DNA of 64,000 nucleotides from Rhizobium grahamii. Its GTDB lineage: Bacteria > Pseudomonadota > Alphaproteobacteria > Rhizobiales > Rhizobiaceae. Under the pieces are notes generated by a model, which searched no databases, was not told the origin of the DNA, and was given only the letters and a program-made list of their open reading frames with translations. Numbering within the stretch: position 1 is the first letter of the stretch; every line of letters begins with the position of its first letter. The translations under genes were made by a program, and so were the position numbers. Location of the stretch: contig NZ_CP043499.1 in NCBI RefSeq assembly GCF_009498215.1, positions 1,686,001 through 1,750,000 on the forward strand, written 5' to 3'. Below, piece after piece: positions 61,473 to 64,000 of the stretch.

Positions 61473-63899
61473 ATGACCAATCCAAATCAACACCTGTCAT
61501 TTCTTTCAAAAGCCTGGCTTGGCCTGCTCGGCGTGGTCTTGATCCTCGCGGGTCTTTTCCTGGCCGTCGGCGGCGCCAAGCTCGTTACCTTGGGCGGCAG
61601 CCTCTATTTCCTGTTGAGCGGAGCCGCGATCGTTGTCTCGGGACTGCTGATTGTCATGCGCAGGCCCGCAGGCGCGCTTCTTTTTGGCCTCGTGGTGCTG
61701 CTGACGGTCGCATGGGCGATTTGGGATGCAGGCCTTGAATTCTGGCCGCTGATCTCGCGTCTGCTTGCGTTCGGTGTCGGTGGCGTGGTCATCGCTATTT
61801 CTAACCCGCTTCTTCGCAAGGCGCGCGGTCTTGCTCCGGCTTACCTATCCTCGTTCGCCGTCGCGGCAGTTCTCGCAATTATCTCCGGCATCGCTTTCGT
61901 CGGTATGTTTATGCCGCATCCAACGATCGTCCTCTCGGGCGCGCCGTCTCCGTTGGTTCCGGTCGACCCGGCAAAGGAGCAGAAAAACTGGGAAGCCTAT
62001 GGCAACACGTCAGGCGGTAGCCGGTTCGTCGCCCTCGACCAGATAACCCGTGACAATATCAGTGGCCTGAAGGTTGCCTGGACATATCGAACCGGCGATA
62101 CGCCGCTTAGCCCTGATGGCAACGGCGCGGAAGATCAGGATACGCCGCTGCAGGTCGGCGATCGCGTCTTCCTTTGCACTCCGCATAACAATGTCATTGC
62201 GATTGACGCCGATACCGGCAAGGAAATCTGGAAGAACGAGATCAATGCCAAGTCTTCCGTATGGATGCGGTGCCGCGGTCTTGCCTATTTCGACGCGACA
62301 CGTGCGCTCGAACAGCCGACCCTTCCGGGCTCGACACCGGTCACATCCGTGGCCGTGGCAGACGGTGCGCTGTGCCAGCGTCGCATTTTGATGAACACGA
62401 TCACCGCCGAGCTGATCGCGCTCGACGCGGACACGGGGGCATTTTGCCCTGACTTCGGCAACAACGGCCGAGTCAGTCTCAAGATCGGTCTCGGAGATGC
62501 ACCGGACCCACAATATGTGCTGACCTCGGCGCCGACGCTTGCCGGCACGACGGTGGTCGTTGGTGGTCGCATTGCCGACAACGTTCAGGTCGACATGCCG
62601 GGTGGCGTCATGCGCGGTTTCGATGTCATCACCGGCGAATTGCGCTGGGCTTTCGACCCTGGCAATCCCGACATCACGAAATTGCCACCAGAAGGAAAGA
62701 CCTACACCCGGTCGACGCCGAATGTGTGGGCTTCCATGTCCTATGATCCGGCATCGAACACGGTCTTCATGCCCGTCGGCAGCCCGTCTGTCGACCTCTA
62801 CGGTGTGACGCGCACGGCGCTCGACCACAAGTACGGCGCCTCCATGCTTGCGCTCGATGCGACCACCGGTCGGGAGAAGTGGGTCTATCAGACCGTCCAC
62901 AATGATCTTTGGGATTTCGACGTCCCGATGCAGCCGAGCTTCATCGATTTTTCGAATGAAGATGGGACGACGACACCAGCTCTGGTCTTCGGCACAAAGG
63001 CCGGACAGCTCTACGTTCTCGACCGCGCCACGGGCAAGCCGCTGACGAAGGTCGGGGACGTCGCCGTGAAGCCGGGCAAGGTTCCAAACGAGCCCTATGC
63101 CCCGACGCAACCGAGATCCCTCGGTATGCCGCAGATCGGTGCCGAGACGCTGACTGAATCCGACATGTGGGGCGCAACGCCGTTCGATCAGCTGCTATGC
63201 CGTATAGCGTTCAAGGGAATGCGCTATGACGGTCTTTATACGGTACCGGACACCGATCTGTCCCTGAGCTTCCCTGGCTCGCTCGGTGGAATGAACTGGG
63301 GCGGCTTGTCTACGGATCCGACGACCGGAACGATCTTCGCCAACGATATGAGGCTCGGCCTCTGGATCCAGATGGTCGAGGCTGCACCGAGCGATGCGGT
63401 CAGCAGCGGCGGCGAAGCTGTGAATACCGGTATGGGCGTCGTGCCGATGAAGGGCACGCCGTATGCGGTCAACAAGAACCGCTTCTTGTCGGCCCTCGGA
63501 ATCCCCTGCCAGAAGCCGCCATTCGGCAGCCTCACGGCAATCGACATGAAGACGCGCCAGATCAAGTGGCAGGTTCCCGTCGGTACGGTGCAGGATACCG
63601 GGCCTTTTGGCATCAAGATGGGGCTGCCGATCCCGATCGGCATGCCAACGCTCGGCGGCACGCTGGCAACGCAGGGCGGCCTGATCTTCATCGCCGGCAC
63701 CCAGGATTACTATCTGCGCGCGTTTGACAGCTCGACCGGTAAGGAAGTCTGGAAGGCAAGGCTGCCGGTCGGTAGCCAGGGTGGCCCGATTTCGTACAAG
63801 TCGCCGAAGACAGGCAAGCAGTATATTGTGATATCCGCCGGTGGAGCGCGTCAGTCGCCCGACCGCGGCGATTATGTCATCGCCTACGCGCTGCCTTGA
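61473..63899 (+). CDS. gcd: Membrane-bound PQQ-dependent glucose dehydrogenase
   Basis: 808-residue inner-membrane quinoprotein that oxidises glucose to gluconolactone in the periplasm and passes electrons to ubiquinone. Five hydrophobic segments in the first 150 residues, then the eight-bladed PQQ propeller (NWEAYGNTSGGSRFVALDQI, WVYQTVHNDLWDFDVPMQPS, YLRAFDSSTGKEVWKARLPV and similar tryptophan-docking blades). ATG 61473 was chosen; an in-frame TTG lies 12 bases before. No pqq genes in this window, so the cofactor must come from elsewhere or from outside. In rhizobia this enzyme drives phosphate solubilisation. Confidence 0.93.
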   Translation: MTNPNQHLSFLSKAWLGLLGVVLILAGLFLAVGGAKLVTLGGSLYFLLSGAAIVVSGLLIVMRRPAGALLFGLVVLLTVAWAIWDAGLEFWPLISRLLAFGVGGVVIAISNPLLRKARGLAPAYLSSFAVAAVLAIISGIAFVGMFMPHPTIVLSGAPSPLVPVDPAKEQKNWEAYGNTSGGSRFVALDQITRDNISGLKVAWTYRTGDTPLSPDGNGAEDQDTPLQVGDRVFLCTPHNNVIAIDADTGKEIWKNEINAKSSVWMRCRGLAYFDATRALEQPTLPGSTPVTSVAVADGALCQRRILMNTITAELIALDADTGAFCPDFGNNGRVSLKIGLGDAPDPQYVLTSAPTLAGTTVVVGGRIADNVQVDMPGGVMRGFDVITGELRWAFDPGNPDITKLPPEGKTYTRSTPNVWASMSYDPASNTVFMPVGSPSVDLYGVTRTALDHKYGASMLALDATTGREKWVYQTVHNDLWDFDVPMQPSFIDFSNEDGTTTPALVFGTKAGQLYVLDRATGKPLTKVGDVAVKPGKVPNEPYAPTQPRSLGMPQIGAETLTESDMWGATPFDQLLCRIAFKGMRYDGLYTVPDTDLSLSFPGSLGGMNWGGLSTDPTTGTIFANDMRLGLWIQMVEAAPSDAVSSGGEAVNTGMGVVPMKGTPYAVNKNRFLSALGIPCQKPPFGSLTAIDMKTRQIKWQVPVGTVQDTGPFGIKMGLPIPIGMPTLGGTLATQGGLIFIAGTQDYYLRAFDSSTGKEVWKARLPVGSQGGPISYKSPKTGKQYIVISAGGARQSPDRGDYVIAYALP

Positions 63900-63907
63900 A
63901 TAGAAAT

Positions 63908-63929
63908 GCCGGTCCCGCAAGGGGCCGGC
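63908..63929. terminator. Hairpin between convergent genes at the right end
   Basis: GCCGGTCCC and GGGGCCGGC pair (one G-T) around a GCAA tetraloop. It lies between the dehydrogenase gene and a minus-strand gene, so it may stop both. The T tract is weak. Confidence 0.55.
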
Positions 63930-63933
63930 TACC

Positions 63934-64000
63934 TTATTGTGCCGGGTGAGGCTGGCCGAGAAGATAGAAGTAAGCCCACGCCGCAACGAAGAAGGCGACG
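63934..64000 (-). CDS. C-terminal end of a membrane protein (cut by window edge)
   Basis: The frame reads VAFFVAAWAYFYLLGQPHPA before a stop at 63934-63936. Hydrophobic and aromatic, as at the end of a transmembrane helix. Too short for a family call. Confidence 0.4.
   Translation of the reverse strand, partial: VAFFVAAWAYFYLLGQPHPAQ

Noticed and set aside
1..64000. CRISPR array, tRNA, insertion sequence or prophage genes
   Set aside because: No evenly spaced direct repeats, no cloverleaf with intact TTCGAATC-type arm, and no transposase, integrase or phage structural motif were seen in any frame.

Overview
The window reads as a piece of a repABC replicon (megaplasmid or chromid) of an alphaproteobacterium of the Rhizobiaceae type. 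The support is a repA-repB-repC cassette with parS-like palindromes and an antisense-RNA signature, a bioBFDAZ biotin operon with BioR-type boxes, a perfect CtrA-type box, a DUF1127 protein and a uniform high-GC background. I see no tRNA, rRNA, CRISPR array, insertion sequence or prophage gene, and no protein alignment could be run.

Layout. 1-7.0 kb: a siderophore uptake locus on the minus strand (ATPase cut by the window edge, two FecCD permeases, binding protein) with a divergent TonB-dependent receptor and an AraC regulator. 7.2-13.7 kb: a six-gene minus-strand operon (desaturase-type oxygenase, Rieske ferredoxin, ferredoxin reductase, PanB-like enzyme, PurU, IolI/MocC-like TIM barrel) with a divergent LacI regulator. 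Its first three genes match the architecture of the rhizopine oxygenase MocDEF, and the next two are folate one-carbon enzymes. 14-29.4 kb: signalling and envelope genes, including two class III nucleotide cyclases, an MscS channel with a cyclic-nucleotide-binding domain, an ECF sigma factor coupled to a VWA protein, an SDR/XRE pair, a flavin monooxygenase, and several small secreted proteins. 29.8-34.5 kb: an Lrp regulator, an amino-acid ABC importer and a homocysteine S-methyltransferase, which together suggest S-methylmethionine salvage. 34.7-37.4 kb: an L,D-transpeptidase overlapping an OmpA-type lipoprotein gene, then a DUF3422 protein. 37.7-42.7 kb: bioB-bioF-bioD-bioA-bioZ. 42.7-43.9 kb is essentially empty. 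45-48.8 kb: repABC. 49.9-56.9 kb: a MacB/MacA/outer-membrane-factor efflux operon divergent from a two-component system. 57-60.7 kb: a large autotransporter with ten passenger repeats. 61.5-63.9 kb: a membrane PQQ glucose dehydrogenase.

Four genes (the LacI regulator, a MliC-like lysozyme inhibitor, bioA and the efflux outer-membrane protein) each carry what looks like loss of one base in a short G or C run. Restoring one base in the run gives a normal protein in every case, so homopolymer under-calling is at least as likely as four independent mutations. The most interesting biology is the oxygenase/one-carbon operon, the nested 51-bp palindrome between the efflux and two-component operons, the CtrA box plus Shine-Dalgarno hairpin before the autotransporter, and the second BioR box inside the bioB coding region.
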